Source: Siphonodentalium dalli (Eukaryota; Mollusca; Scaphopoda; Gadilida; Siphonodentaliidae). From it: a stretch of 64,000 nt of DNA. The notes under the pieces were generated by a model, which did no database searches, was not told where the DNA came from, and worked only from the letters and a program-made list of their open reading frames with translations. A program made the position numbers and the translations under genes. Positions 9,263 through 21,068 of the stretch are shown here, in pieces (the stretch's first letter is position 1; the number at the start of each line of letters is the position of its first letter). The stretch lies in assembly GCA_032622095.1 (NCBI GenBank), contig CP136067.1, positions 137,829,990-137,893,989 on the forward strand, read 5' to 3'.

Positions 9263-9680
9263 CAGGGCAGTCACTTTGTCTTGTGTCAAATTTGATCTGA
9301 GATGTTTATTGCTCTGTTCATACTCGATATGGCATATCAAAATGGTTTCCTGTATTACAAGGAGCGAGACAAGGATGTTTGTTATCACCAGTTTATTATA
9401 CCATATACGTTGATGAATTAATTTATGATACTTTCAGAGTCACTTATGGGACTCAGGGTATTTGATGTCGACTGTACATGTCCTATTTATGCAGACGATA
9501 TGATTCCCTTGTCACTGACAAAATCCAGTTTGGACAAGTTGTGCAATAAATGTTATACATATAGCAATACATGGCGTTATCAATATAATGCGAACAAATC
9601 TTGTGGTATTGTCTTTAAAGAATCGAAACAGGATTTTACAAGAACTAATCGAAAGTGGGTATTAGGTACTGATTAAATAA
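9263..9680 (+). pseudogene. LINE reverse transcriptase, catalytic core
   Basis: Contains FPVLQGARQGCLLSPVYYT, the QGxRQGCxLSP block, and after one frameshift YADDMIPLS, the YADD catalytic motif, followed by WRYQYNANKS of the thumb border. These are diagnostic of non-LTR reverse transcriptase. A stop codon precedes the first block and a frameshift separates it from YADD, so no full protein can be made. Confidence 0.9.
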
Positions 9681-9769
9681 ATGAATGTGCCGATATAACT
9701 CACATGGGTGTTCCATTGATTAAATTTTATATCAATAGTCAACTTACTGATAAAATATGTGATAAAATT

Positions 9770-10530
9770 TGATGTACACTTTCAAACTCTGGATTGTATC
9801 CAGGAGGTTTAACCCCTGCCAGTTGCACGTTCTTGTATCAATCAACTGTACTCACCAGAGGACTGTATAGTGCACAACTGTTATGGGGTTTATGTCACAA
9901 TGATAGTGATCCATTAGAAAGTATTCATCGATTCTGTTTCAAGAATGTTCAAGGTCGGCACCAGCGAACCTCACAGTTCTAGTTGGTATGGGATCACTGC
10001 AATGCCTTATTGATAAAAGGAATTTATCGCTATTCGGTTCTCTCTGTAACTTGAGTGTTTCGCGTAAAACTGTTGAACAGGTTTTTATTGTTTGCCTTTA
10101 TCAATATCTTTATATTTGTAACACGCCAAATAGAAATGCAATTTTTTTCTCTGATATTAATTCCATTTTTCATTCATATGGCTTCTCTGACTATGTTTTC
10201 ATATACGGAAACACAGTTGATTTCCCTGCAAAGTCACATTGGGCTCAACTTGTCAAAGAGACACAGTTTCAAATTACTCTAAGATCGCGCGGAAACAAAT
10301 AATTTCAGAGAAAACATCACTGGTAAACGTATTTGGTTATGTCCAACATATGGATTTATTGTCAACTCTATCTGCAACATAAGGAAAATGATCTACTAAT
10401 TGCTTGATTAATCACACTTATACCAAATGAAGCTGACATGCAAACATGTGTATTGTGTCAGAATGAATATTACGACAGAGTATCTCATGTTATTATTGGA
10501 TGTAATCTCATGTGCTCTCATCAAGATGAA
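9770..10530 (+). pseudogene. LINE C-terminal region
   Basis: Segments follow the usual order of CR1/L2-type proteins after the reverse transcriptase: IHRFCFKNVQGRHQRT, then KRNLSLFGSLCNL, then FPAKSHWAQLVKE, then a cysteine-histidine segment CVLCQNEYYDRVSHVIIGC (a common zinc-knuckle-like tail). They lie in at least three frames with intervening stops. The assignment rests on the order and spacing of motifs. The exact clade is not determined. Confidence 0.7.
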
Positions 10531-11203
10531 GTTGAATTTTGAACTTTTAGAAAAGTTTGTGGAGTAGTCACTTATAATCTGTATGACTCGTTATTAATCG
10601 AAATGAAAACTCAGGTTGACTGGAATGCTTGATTGTCTCGTAACAATGGATAGGCCTATCAATTTTGATAAAATCGCCAATTTCTTCATCAGTAATACTG
10701 GCAAATTGTGGCAGCGATATCACAATAAATTAATATATCAGACAAGATATTGGGAAACTCTGTTGAATAAAGACAGCCGTTGGGTAGCCCAACATTGTTT
10801 ATATTATTATATACATATATATATACACGATAGCACATCCTTTCATCTATATATATTGACACGGAATAGTAACACATGTAACATGTTCCTTGGACATTTA
10901 ATATACATGTATACATTTGTATATGTTGTGGACATTCGACTGCCTGTACCTCGTGTGGTTGGTGCGGACATGGAATTTGATCTTCATGCACTATTCCATT
11001 CTCATGCCATTCTCATATGAGATCAATTGATGCCCGGTCGTATGAACAAATTTGTTTGTTTTTTTTCATTTATTTTTGTTGTTGTTTACTCATTACATTC
11101 ATGTATATTCTTTTGTAAAATCTTCATATTGATATGGATGAATAAAAGATATATATAAATAATATAGAATGTGAATCAATGTCAATACAGAAGTGGTGAC
11201 ATA

Positions 11204-11316
11204 CAGTAATGCCCTAAGTAATCGACTCCATAACCACAGCAGAATTATGGGTAACTTTTCAGGATTTAGTCGGAAATATGGCTTGTTGCCATTCATCGAA
11301 AAGCTCTCCCCGAGCT
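11204..11316 (+). mobile_element. Family E, half copy
   Basis: One arm only, CAGTAATGCCCTAAGTAATC to AAGCTCTCCCCGAGCT, after TA at 11202-11203. The second arm is gone. Confidence 0.8.
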
Positions 11317-11344
11317 CTTCTGGTGACATGCAAGGGAAAAATAA

Positions 11345-11470
11345 GGGGGGTGGGGGGCATTCTTTTCATTTTAGGCCCAAAAAAAAGTGTTTTGGTTCTC
11401 GGGCAATTTTTTTTTTCAAATCAATGAGGGAGGGAGGGTTTATTTTTATTTTTTATTTTTTTCTGCGCAT
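11345..11470 (+). repeat. Repeat N, left copy
   Basis: GGGGGGCATTC, TTAGGCCCAAAAAAAA and TTTTGGTTCTCGGGC occur here; the complement occurs in the same order at 13145-13285. The two copies face each other around the PIF-like element. Confidence 0.55.
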
Positions 11471-11778
11471 AGTAAGCATGGACAAAGATACCTTCCTCTG
11501 TCTAGTAATAACCAGAAAGGTAGAGGGAACTGTTATGCATATAAACTCATTTAGTCTTATATCAAAATGACATTGTATTACCAGTGTATGACTGGGATTA
11601 CCTAACAATATATAATGCCCCTGACATTAACTACTGTTATTGTTGTCTAAAAACTGATACCTCCCCATTCTAATATGTGATCCTGAATTTAGTCCTGTGC
11701 CTTTCAATTGTATAAAGTTACAATTAGTGTAAGTTGTTCACAATGACTAATTGTAAGAAGATCATGAGGATCAGCTAA

Positions 11779-13017
11779 GGCCTAAAAAAAAAAATACATT
11801 TGTTTCCGCTAACGAGCTGAACAAAATTAGGGTAGGTAGGTAGGCTTAACTTTTTTTTTTCAGTATCTTTAAAAAAAACTGTATAATACTTGTCAATAAC
11901 CCAAACTATGCACTTCTTAGCCCCAATCAGGTTAACCCAAATGACAGAGGAACTAAAAACTCCAATTCAATCTTACATATGCTTCAATATTTACATATAT
12001 ACTAGTCTATATACTAATATAGTCTTTGATAATCCTAATATTTCCCATATGGTCTGGCGACAACTGGAGTCAGTCCAGCACCACTGCACTGTCACATATT
12101 GGAGTGACTGTCTTGTACCGATCTCTTAATGATGGCTTCACAACCCCACCTTCTCCTCCGCATTCGGTGAAGGATCTAGGTATTTTTTGGGGACACCTGT
12201 TTTTGGGCAATGATATGCCAAAACATAACCTGAAGGCCTGAGCGGAGGAAGGTTTGGGAGGGGTGACCCCCTGCTGATGGTGGGGTTTCTCCCCCTGGAA
12301 ATTTTTTGAAAATCCATTGCATTTAGAGCTAATCTAGGGCACTTTGAGTCAATATTTTGAATTTTACTGAGAGGTCAATTTGATCAAGTTTCTAAAGCAT
12401 AACTTTGGAAATTTTTATATATGTATGGATTGGAAATGCTTATAACTTATTGTCAGATATCTTTTGGTTCAATGGATTATGCTTATCCTGCTTGAAATGA
12501 GACTTACCATTATCACTCTAATTCATATAATAGGCTATTTTATAAAATTCAAGTGAGACACATACATAATATACTACATGTAGTACATAAACAATGTCTA
12601 TTTAGTTAGTATTTACTATTTATAGTACTAATCTCTATGTTTATTTTTTCAATTGGTATTATGAGATCCCACCTGATAACCAGGTTGATTCGATCAAATT
12701 GTTAATGTTCGTGTACTGTATTTGATTGAAATACTGAAGTGTGAAGGCTGAATCATAACAAACCTGAACTGAAACTATTTGAAGTTTTCACAGATGAAAG
12801 CTAGATAAAGCCAAACATACTTTACAGTATGATTCCAACTGTTAAACTTAAATCTTTTTGTAAACTAAAATTTCTTATGTCAATATATATAAATGTTTTG
12901 CATCTTGTTATGATATGAATTAGGACCTAAATTGCAATGGCAATAAAAAGTTTAGGGTCGGGGTTTAAAATAGGGTCGGTCGGGTTAGCGGAAACAAACG
13001 TCTTTTTTTTTTAGGCC
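11779..13017. mobile_element. PIF/Harbinger-like non-autonomous element
   Basis: Both ends read GGCCTAAAAAAAA inward, continuing with TTTGTTTCCGCTAAC on both sides (about 40 bases of inverted repeat). The flanks are TAA at 11776-11778 and 13018-13020. A three-base TAA/TTA target and GG-starting ends fit PIF/Harbinger. The 1,239-bp interior has no transposase; it carries a copy of repeat M. Confidence 0.75.
12140..12320. repeat. Dispersed repeat M, copy 2
   Basis: Complement of 4258-4402: TTTTTGGGGACACCTGTTTT and TGAAGGCCTGAGCGG are recognisable. It lies inside the PIF-like element. Confidence 0.5.
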
Positions 13018-13144
13018 TAATCATTTTCTTAATTGTAGTCATCTACTTCATGTTGTAAGCCTGCAAGTCACTTTTTAACACATTACATGTTAGAGCTCAA
13101 TGCACACTAATATTCAACACATATCTGCTATGGACATGTTGATA

Positions 13145-13285
13145 AAATAAAAAATAAAAAAATGCGGCCCTTTTTATTCAATGCGGCGGGGCCTGAGAAC
13201 CAAAAACTGATTTTTTTGGCCTTATTTATTCATTTTATTTTCAACTTTTCTCAAAATAAATATGAATGCGACCCCCAAGCCTACA
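13145..13285 (-). repeat. Repeat N, right copy (inverted)
   Basis: Complement of the left copy at 11345, with CCTGAGAACCAAAAACTG and ATGAATGCGACCCCC. Confidence 0.55.
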
Positions 13286-13289
13286 AGTT

Positions 13290-14690
13290 TCTCCTTGTTT
13301 GTAATTGACTATAAAATAATAAAACTAAGTAGATTCTATTAGAATATAGTGTAATTTATTGTTTTAGGGATAACATATGGAAAACCATGATGTTTGCCAT
13401 GAATAAGCTAATAACGTTCCTTCAGAATTTGCAAGGAAAGAACTTCACATGCATCTACATGTACTCATACGGTAGTGGTGATCTTAAAGCCACATGGCAG
13501 TTTGAGCTCCAAAATACGCTTAATAATATAGAATCACCACCCTCCCACAAATGCTCAATGTTTGCATCCATACTAGTGTTACACCTTTTAGTGGCTACCT
13601 ATCACTCTTATTGCACTACATAATGTTGAGAAAGTCAATGTCCAAACTCATTTAAATTTTATTAACCAATACCCATTCACATATCAAATTATATAGGCTC
13701 AATCATGAACCATAAGCCTAAAAGACATCGTTTTATTCTTGTTTCATGTTCCCTATTATCGAGATACCGGTACTATGGCGGTAGTCTTAATTGCATTACA
13801 CTAAATATTTGAATTTTATCCATATAAACAATGGATTTGAATTGAAAATAAATGAAGATAATGAGTTTTTAATTTCAAGTGCCTTATTTCGGAAGCCTGT
13901 CATGGGGCATTTTGGACAAAATTAAACTACAGAATGATGTCACAAAATAAAATTCCCTCAATTTATGACAAGAGGTGGAATTTGGAATTGGAGACGGATC
14001 ACTGCAGCTGATTTTACGCTCATTGCATCCTGGAATTGAGTCTGGCGTTTTATCGGAAAAATTTGCCAATTTTACTAATCAAAGAACGCTTCAGTCTTTC
14101 TGGAGCATATATAGTGCTTGTAGGAAGATAATTTAGGTATTTATCAACCTATTTTGATACCAGGAAAAATTAAAAAGCAAATATTATTAGGTCTATCTTG
14201 GAACGCAAGTTGCCATGTTGCATCAACCATTTGGCAGGTAGAACGACATTTATGTCGTTTGCAGCAGTTTTAAGGTAATATTATGTTACTATCTACATAA
14301 CTTGTAAAAATTGTCTCATAAAAGGAAACTTGTTTATGGTTATAATGCGGATGGATACTATTTCAATTATTTATGCTTTTAATAATGTTGTTTGTATGAT
14401 TTATTTGTTATATAGACAATGTTTACAATATTATTCAGTTTATTTGAAAAAATATATTCACCCATGGATATGGCATCATATAAGTAGTATTCACTCGCCA
14501 AACGCTTTTAAAATTGGACCTAGAGCCCAGAGATTATGAGAAAGTATTTTGTATGGAGGATAGGAATACATGTATCAATATTCTATTCAATAATATTCTG
14601 GTATCCGTATGTAACAAGAGAAATAACTCTACTAGTAAAAGATCTAATAGCATACTAAATTTCTAATACATGAAACAGTCTGCTTTATAT
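13290..14690. other. No gene or recognised element
   Basis: AT-rich DNA. Short open frames (for example 13387-13623) lack splice sites, conserved motifs and repeat partners. I see nothing here that I can support. Confidence 0.4.
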
Positions 14691-14816
14691 TAAAATATGT
14701 ACTTTAGAATTGAATTATATCTGGAATAGTACAGTGACATCAATTCTAAAGTACCAGTATCTAAAATATGTAGGTCATAGATATGTGAGGTGCATTGTTA
14801 TGCTTGACATGTATTA

Positions 14817-15029
14817 CAATAATGCTCTAATTAATCGACTGCTTAACCACAGCAGAATTATGGGTAACTTTTCAGGATTTAGTCGGAAATATGGCTTGTT
14901 GCCATTCATCGGAAAGCTCTTGGGGAGAGCTTTCCGATGAATGGCAACAAGCCATATTTCCGACTAAATCCTGAAAAGTTACCCATAATTCTGCTGTGGT
15001 TAAGCAGTCGATTAATTAGGGCATTACTG
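14817..15029. mobile_element. TA-flanked hairpin MITE family E, copy 3
   Basis: A 213-bp foldback with TA at 14815-14816 and 15030-15031. The left end has one change (CAATAATGC for CAGTAATGC). The centre is GCTCTTGGGGAGAGC. Confidence 0.9.
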
Positions 15030-15049
15030 TACTTTTAAACATACGGGTA

Positions 15050-16720
15050 CAAATTTCCATTTCCAGAACTTTTTTTTACCCTTTTTGAGTTGCTATGTCT
15101 GTGTTGTTGACGTGGGGGCAGGACTTTTGACACGATACATGTTAGCCCTATAAAAAATGATCACCCACATTCTAATGTTCTATCACCCTGGGTTTCGAAA
15201 GCTATTGCTGCTTGTTTTAAACACTTTAGTTCCTGGTCCAGAATTCCCAATTTATTAAAGATTTATACTTCTACATGCATTCGCATTGTGGAACCTGACT
15301 GGAGGACATTGGTTGGTTGAAATCAGATGATGTGAGGTCACATGCAGGCTCAAACTTGTTTTGTATTGTATAGACGAAACTTGAAATGCGATACAGCGTA
15401 CCAAAATATTGTTCAAAAATGGTGCAAAATGCCCTTTTAATTTGCAAATTGTGTTTAAATGTAAGAAATGGATTTTGTGTCCCACATAAAATGTCAAACA
15501 TTTATGATGCAAGGAAATCAACATCCAGTTTTTAACTATGACATTCATATTGTTCAGTTTGCCTCATTTGGTGGCATCTACATGTACCTTGGGTTTATCA
15601 TATACATATCTGTATATTTTCAAAATAAGTGTCCCTTTTAATGCGGTCCTCAGCCGTTTACAATGCGGTCGGAATGTCAACACAGTTGCATTTATAACAC
15701 TTTGAAGGTACGTTGTGACTGCATTGAAGTTTAACATGGACTGCATTGAAGTTTAATGCACTGAATTAAAATTAAACATGCTGTCTTGTGAGTCAACGTG
15801 GTCGCGTAATGTCAGCCCTGAATTGCGATATCCTATTTTGTAGTAATCTTTTAATTTTATTTTATTTGCATTCACATCTGAATAATTCTGTGTTATTTTC
15901 CCACTCCTATTCTACGTTCGGATGCCGTTCAAAATGATTTTGGAAAAATATAAAAGTTGACACGATAAATGAAGTTTGATTGATCCCTTTAAGGGAAATA
16001 AGTCATTCCGTTCCCGGATGATAATATATAAATATTTATGAGGAAGCATTGGAATGCCCTCAAATGACAGAGAATCAACAACATATTGGCATCACCGCCA
16101 GTCCTTCCTGGGAGACCGGAGCCATTGCTCTCGCACCCGTATGCACTTGCAATTTTAAATTCACGGGTGTTAACATTCCCACTCATCTCTCTTGTCAAAA
16201 TGTATATGGTCACTGTCATCGTTGATTCAATATTGAACTATTAGAAGGTACTAGTATATTTAGAACCTTTCCCATCTCAGTTAAATTATGGGCATGTGAA
16301 AGTATACTAGTAACTGGACATAGGTCTATTCCACAATGACATTTTGTTTGAGAAAAACCCAACCAATTATATTATGGGCGCAATTACACCCGTCTTCTGA
16401 ATTGTGAGGGCTAATTTATAAGTGCTCTCGCTGTGCTTTCCTGGTGGGATTAAATGATTCAATGACTACCCCCCCCCCCCCACCAAAATGTTAGTTAATA
16501 CATGCAATACATGTCAGAAGAAAGCAGCCTAATGTGTATTTGGGTGAAAACTATTGACAATTATTGGTTGCTACATTGGTTGCTACATTGTATGTAATCT
16601 TCCATTCCACAGATTTCACGGCGTTTGAATCTGTGACAATGAACACGTGATTAAATGTATATATAAGTTTGTTAACATTTTATAGCTCGATGGAGCTATC
16701 ATTTGATCATAGACATAGAC
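15050..16720. other. No gene or recognised element
   Basis: Open frames at 15255-15548 and 15989-16219 have no good splice sites or motifs. A run of C begins near 16470. Nothing else can be supported. Confidence 0.4.
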
Positions 16721-16732
16721 CAAAGGAAAACA

Positions 16733-17545
16733 GGTGAAGTTGGCCCCATACGAAGACAGCCCCATGTGAAGATGGTCCCAGAGAAGTCGGCCCCATATAT
16801 AACAGCACCATTGTTTAAAATTATTCATTTTATGATACGATATATGAAACTGATAAGAATAAATTTTACAAAATAACATAACAAATGAAACTATTTTTTT
16901 TTTTTCCAATTTAAGTCGAATAATATCTAAATTACGGTCAAATGATTGGACTCAAATGGCCATCAGTTGGGGAAAAATCAAATCAATGTCTCCGGTAGAG
17001 GTCTGACGAGGTGCTCTGTTGGTGGTTGTTGACTGGCTGCTCAAACTCAAAGGAACATGACAGGTTGAAGGAAGGGGCAATCTCATACGACTTCCCCGTC
17101 AAGAACATTTTGGGCTGAAGTTTGTTAGACAGTATCGCCCGCCTCCCCCAAGCCCACCCACCCTGCAAGTGTTTTTTCATATAGTGTTTTTGAAACGTTT
17201 CTCTTTGTGGTGTCATTCTTTTGGTATGCCCGTTATTTAGTAAAGGTGATTTTTTACTAAATAACGGGTATGTTAGAGTTACATTTCTTTGAAAAACTCA
17301 AAACATTGGGCGACAAATTTTCTCGACGGGGAAGTCGTATGATATTGCCAAGGAGGGCATGACAGGTGTTGAGATTGTCTGTACTAACTAGTAGCATTCT
17401 ATACGACTTCACAATGAATAAACAAACATAAACACTAATTCACTCAAATTAAGCAATTTAATCGCTTCTAATTAATGGGGCCGACTTCTCTGGGGCTGTC
17501 TTCTTCGCGCGGGACCGTGTTCGTATGGGGCCGACTTCAGCAGGA
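16733..17545. mobile_element. Concentric inverted-repeat element
   Basis: The outer ends (about 60 bases) share GAAGTYGGCCCCATACGAA and AGAGAAGTCGGCCCCAT in inverted order. A second inverted pair lies inside: 17078-17116 and 17312-17350 (CATACGACTTCCCCGTC). A third, inner hairpin at 17227-17271 has arms CCCGTTATTTAGTAAA. Three nested foldbacks share one centre. No ORF looks real, and the target duplication is unclear. Confidence 0.6.
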
Positions 17546-17759
17546 GTCATGACCGACTTCTCCAGATACCGACCAAAGTTCAAAAATGCTGTATCTGGTT
17601 TGGAACCTATGCTACAATGTAGTCAGTCTAGTGCAACACTAACTTTAAAGGGTATAGTGACTAACAGTAACAGTAACAATACTGTCAACAGTGACACTGT
17701 GACAACAGTACGTTACAACTTACAGTTGGTCAACTTGGTGTGTTAGTGTTTACGTCGAA

Positions 17760-18640
17760 ATTAGGTGAATTTCACTGTCCAGTGCCCGTGTAAAACGTTA
17801 AATTTAAGAATCAATTTTGACTCAGTTACACATGCAAAGGAGTAGAAACAAGATTCTACCAAAAACTCACCCTCAAATTGCTAAAATACGAACGTTATGA
17901 GAACAGATTGGTTCGTTTTTAATTCGATGAAGTTGTTAATTGTACGGTACTTAAATGCCACACTAATGTACTATTTTTACATGACCGTAAAAATAACATT
18001 CCACTGACTGTTCATTCGTACTCGATATACTTCGTACTGTTATTAACAGTAAGCCTCCTAATAGTTTTGTACGTTTCGAAGAATAGTATCAAAACTTTTG
18101 TCTATATTGATACGAGTAATTACAATTGAATGGTCACCGAATGTGTTGAGCGCTCGTTCGGTGACTGCATGATTTGTCAATGGTTAATTATGAGTGAGCA
18201 GTATTACAATTGAAATGTGTTTACGCCTTGGGCGAGTAGATCAATGTATATTATATTACTTTGTCATGATACAAATTGATTCATGTTATATTCATGTCAT
18301 GTATGAGGTATTGTTCCATGCTTTCAGAGGGTTATTTCCCCAAAGAATGGGTTTTCATCTCTGTTTTAACGCAGGAATAATACCAGCTGTTTGTGATATG
18401 CCTCTTTCCTGATTTTGCACAATAAAGCGCATACTCTGGCTATTTGCATAAATTTGTGTTGTAATTTATATAGTAGAAGGGTAGACTAAATATTATGGGC
18501 TCATAAGGACTGTCACTTCATCCCACACGAAGCACTTCATAACACGACGGCTTCTATACATGTATATCATGGCCTTATAAGGACCATACTGATGCCAATT
18601 CACATTCGAATTATTCTTCTTATCTTATCTTCTTATTTTA
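17760..18640. other. No gene or recognised element
   Basis: AT-rich; the 72-codon frame at 18194 has no supporting signal. Confidence 0.4.
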
Positions 18641-18654
18641 TGATTGTAAATACA

Positions 18655-19436
18655 TCCTACTAGCTGGTGGACCCGACTTCGTCCGGGCTGTTTCCCCTCT
18701 GCTTTTCGGCGAATTGCGCGATTTGACCTTGAATTGACTATTTTGAAGGTCAAGGTCAGTTCGGGTAACGATTTGACCCGTCCAAAACACTCCCCAGACA
18801 AAAGTATCCGACAAAAGTACCCGTCGAAATCCGTCCTGTTCTACCCGATTTGACCTTGAATTGACAATTTTGAAGGTCAAGGTCAGGTCGGAGTCACGAT
18901 TCGACCCGTCCAAAACACTCCTCGGACAAAAGTAACCCTAGGTAAAAAAAATCGTCGAAATCCCGTCAAATTCGCGATTTGACCTTGAATTGACAATTTT
19001 GAAGGTCAAGGTCAGGTCGGGGTCACGATTTGACCCGTCCAAAACACTCCCCGGACAAAAGTATCCCTAGGTATCAAATTTCGTCGAAATCCGTCCGTTT
19101 TACCCGATTTGACCTTGAATTGACCTTTTTGAAGGTCAAGGTCAGGTCGGGGTAACGATTTGACCCGTCCAAAAGACTCCCCGGACAAAAGTAACTCTAG
19201 GTATCAAATTTCGTCGAAATCCGTCCCGTTTTACCAGATTTGACCTTGAATTGACCTTTTTGAAGGTCAATGTCAGGTTGGGGTCACGATTTGACCCGTC
19301 CAGAACACTCCCTGGACAAAATCAGCCCTAGGTATCAAATTTCGTCAAAATCCGTCTGGCAGTTTTCCCGACCATAGCTAACACACACAGACAGACAGAC
19401 AGACAGACAGACACACAGACGTCCCAAAATATATAG
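18655..19436 (+). repeat. LINE/SINE-like 3' end with five tandem ~125-130-bp units
   Basis: Begins CTAGCTGGTGGACCCGACTT, then repeats a unit built on GATTTGACCTTGAATTGAC, AAGGTCAAGGTCAGG, TTGACCCGTCCAAAACACTC and TCGTCGAAATCCGTC about five times. It closes with a CAGA run and AAAATATATAGATG. The 3' layout (CAGACA run, then ATATATAGAT) resembles RTE-type LINEs and their SINEs. A second, shorter copy is at 37545-38250. The frame at 18638-18913 is made of these units. Confidence 0.6.
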
Positions 19437-19539
19437 ATGTCAGGAGAACCGCCGATGGCCGGACGTTGGCATACACACCCACACAACTGTATAGACGTCT
19501 ATGTTAGTATTGCGATCTTGCCTAACCTGTATGGGCAAC

Positions 19540-20707
19540 CAGGGATGTGGCTAGAGGGTCTCCGCTGGGGGGGTGTCCACCTTGGGAATTTCCAACTGCA
19601 CCCCCCCCCCCCCGTGAGTCGGAATCACACCAACACAACTTTTTGCATAATTCCATTCGCACCCCCCCCCCCTTGAGTCGGAATCACACCAACACAACTT
19701 TTTGCATAATTCCATTTGCACCCCCCCCCCCCCCTTGTACCTCATGCTCAGGCCTAATTTACTATATATTCATAAGCCATGCTTCTATTTTCCCAGTATG
19801 AGAACATTAAGATATTTTAACCTGAAAATTGCCCCCAAAAAAAACAACTAGTGATCTAATTCCAGACAAATGCACACAGCTACCGACAACAGACCAGGAA
19901 ACACCGGGCCGACCATGGTTGTTCGGCCCGGTGTGAGAAAATTTTGAAAACTATACTAGAAAATCGCAAATCCTAGCATCTAGACTGGTCTCAACTGAAG
20001 CTTTCCTAGTGTTGGAAATTTCAAACCTCATGCTCCCCCTCAGGTTGGAAAATTCTTCAACTGATGACCATTTATGTCTACAAGTTTGACCAAATGTAGT
20101 AAAATATTGTTTTGCTAAACTAATTAGCAGTTTTGTATTGGCCATGTGGATGGGGCAATGACACACCGGGCCGACCATGGTTCGTCCCGGTGTGCGAAAA
20201 TTTTGAAATCTGAACAAGAAAATCGCAAAATCCTAACATCTAGACTAGCCTCAAGCCTTAATACTGTTGGAAATTTCAAACCCTACACCCTCACTTAGGT
20301 TGGAAAATTTCCAACTGATGACAATTCCAATGACAATGTTGACCAATTGTATGACAATATTGTTTTCTTAAATTAACTATAAGTTTTTGACTGGCCACGG
20401 GGGCGGGACCAGGACACAAGCTTTCCAAGTGTTGGAAATTTCCAACCTGTCACCCCTCTAAGGTTGGAAAATTTCCTACTGATGACCATTTCTGTCAAAA
20501 ATTTTGACCAAAAATAGGAACATATGCAAATATTGGTCGAAAAACAATAAATTGTTTTATAATCAAACTACAAGAACATTTTCAACCTATTGTTGGTGTG
20601 AAAGTTTGTTGTGGCATGCAGGTATGAAATTTCCAACTATTGAAAATATAGCTCTCTGCTTTGGGGGGGGGTGAGACACCCCACACCCCCCTCTAGCCAC
20701 ATCACTG
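19540..20707. mobile_element. hAT-like element O, copy 1
   Basis: Left end CAGGGATGTGGCTAGAGGG, right end the complement of CAGTGATGTGGCTAGAGGG. It is flanked by the perfect 8-bp duplication TGGGCAAC (19532-19539 and 20708-20715). CAG-type ends plus 8-bp TSD define hAT. The interior is non-coding: C-runs, a hairpin on CACCGGGCCGACCATGG, and diverged repeats of a unit with GTTGGAAATTTCCAAC and GGTTGGAAAATTTC followed by ACTGATGAC. These may be repeated transposase-binding sites (inference). Confidence 0.9.
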
Positions 20708-20749
20708 TGGGCAACGTATGATAACAAAAATTTCTGTGACACTGAAAGC

Positions 20750-20862
20750 GACAGGGTTTTTGGGCACAGACCCCTTGGGGAAATTACTAAAATACTAAAA
20801 TTACCATTACACTGCATGGTATAGTCTATATTGTATTTTAGTAATTTTACTGCCAGTATCGT
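20750..20862. repeat. Repeat J, foldback copy
   Basis: CAGACCCCTTGGGGAAATTAC at the left pairs with TATTTTAGTAATTTTAC at the right. The same end sequence frames 37495-39400. Confidence 0.5.
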
Positions 20863-21068
20863 GAACAGTGCTCAACACAGCAGCATTTGGTATTAAACGC
20901 CAACATATACATAATGGCTAGGATATGTTTAACCGCAATAAAACATATCCAGAGAATTGTATTTATGCAAAACGTGCATCTCCATCTTAACCCTTTGAAC
21001 CCTGGCTCCCCACAACGATCGACACCCTGACCCTGGGCTCCCAGTGGTATTTTTTCTATTGTGGCCAG

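Larger units (their letters stand above)
8766..11160 (+). mobile_element. CR1/L2-like LINE relic, split by MITE A copy 4
   Basis: The 3' half of a non-LTR retrotransposon. Reverse transcriptase blocks, C-terminal domain and a 3' end occur in the right order on the plus strand, in several frames with stop codons. The 3' end (TATTCTTTTGTAAAATCTTC, then AATAAAAGATATATATAAAT) matches the end of the LINE fragment at 34340-34402, so both belong to one family with a short ATA-rich tail. The 5' end is missing, as is usual for LINE copies. It is no longer able to move. Confidence 0.85.

Noticed and set aside
15995-16220. Plus-strand frame with several cysteines ending near 16220
   Set aside because: Acceptor has no pyrimidine tract and the opposite strand is equally open.
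17525-17746. 73-codon frame rich in S, T and N
   Set aside because: Starts in the inverted end of the concentric element and continues through imperfect AACAGT repeats.
19547-19801. Proline/glycine-rich frames around 19.6 kb
   Set aside because: Produced by C-runs near the end of hAT element O.
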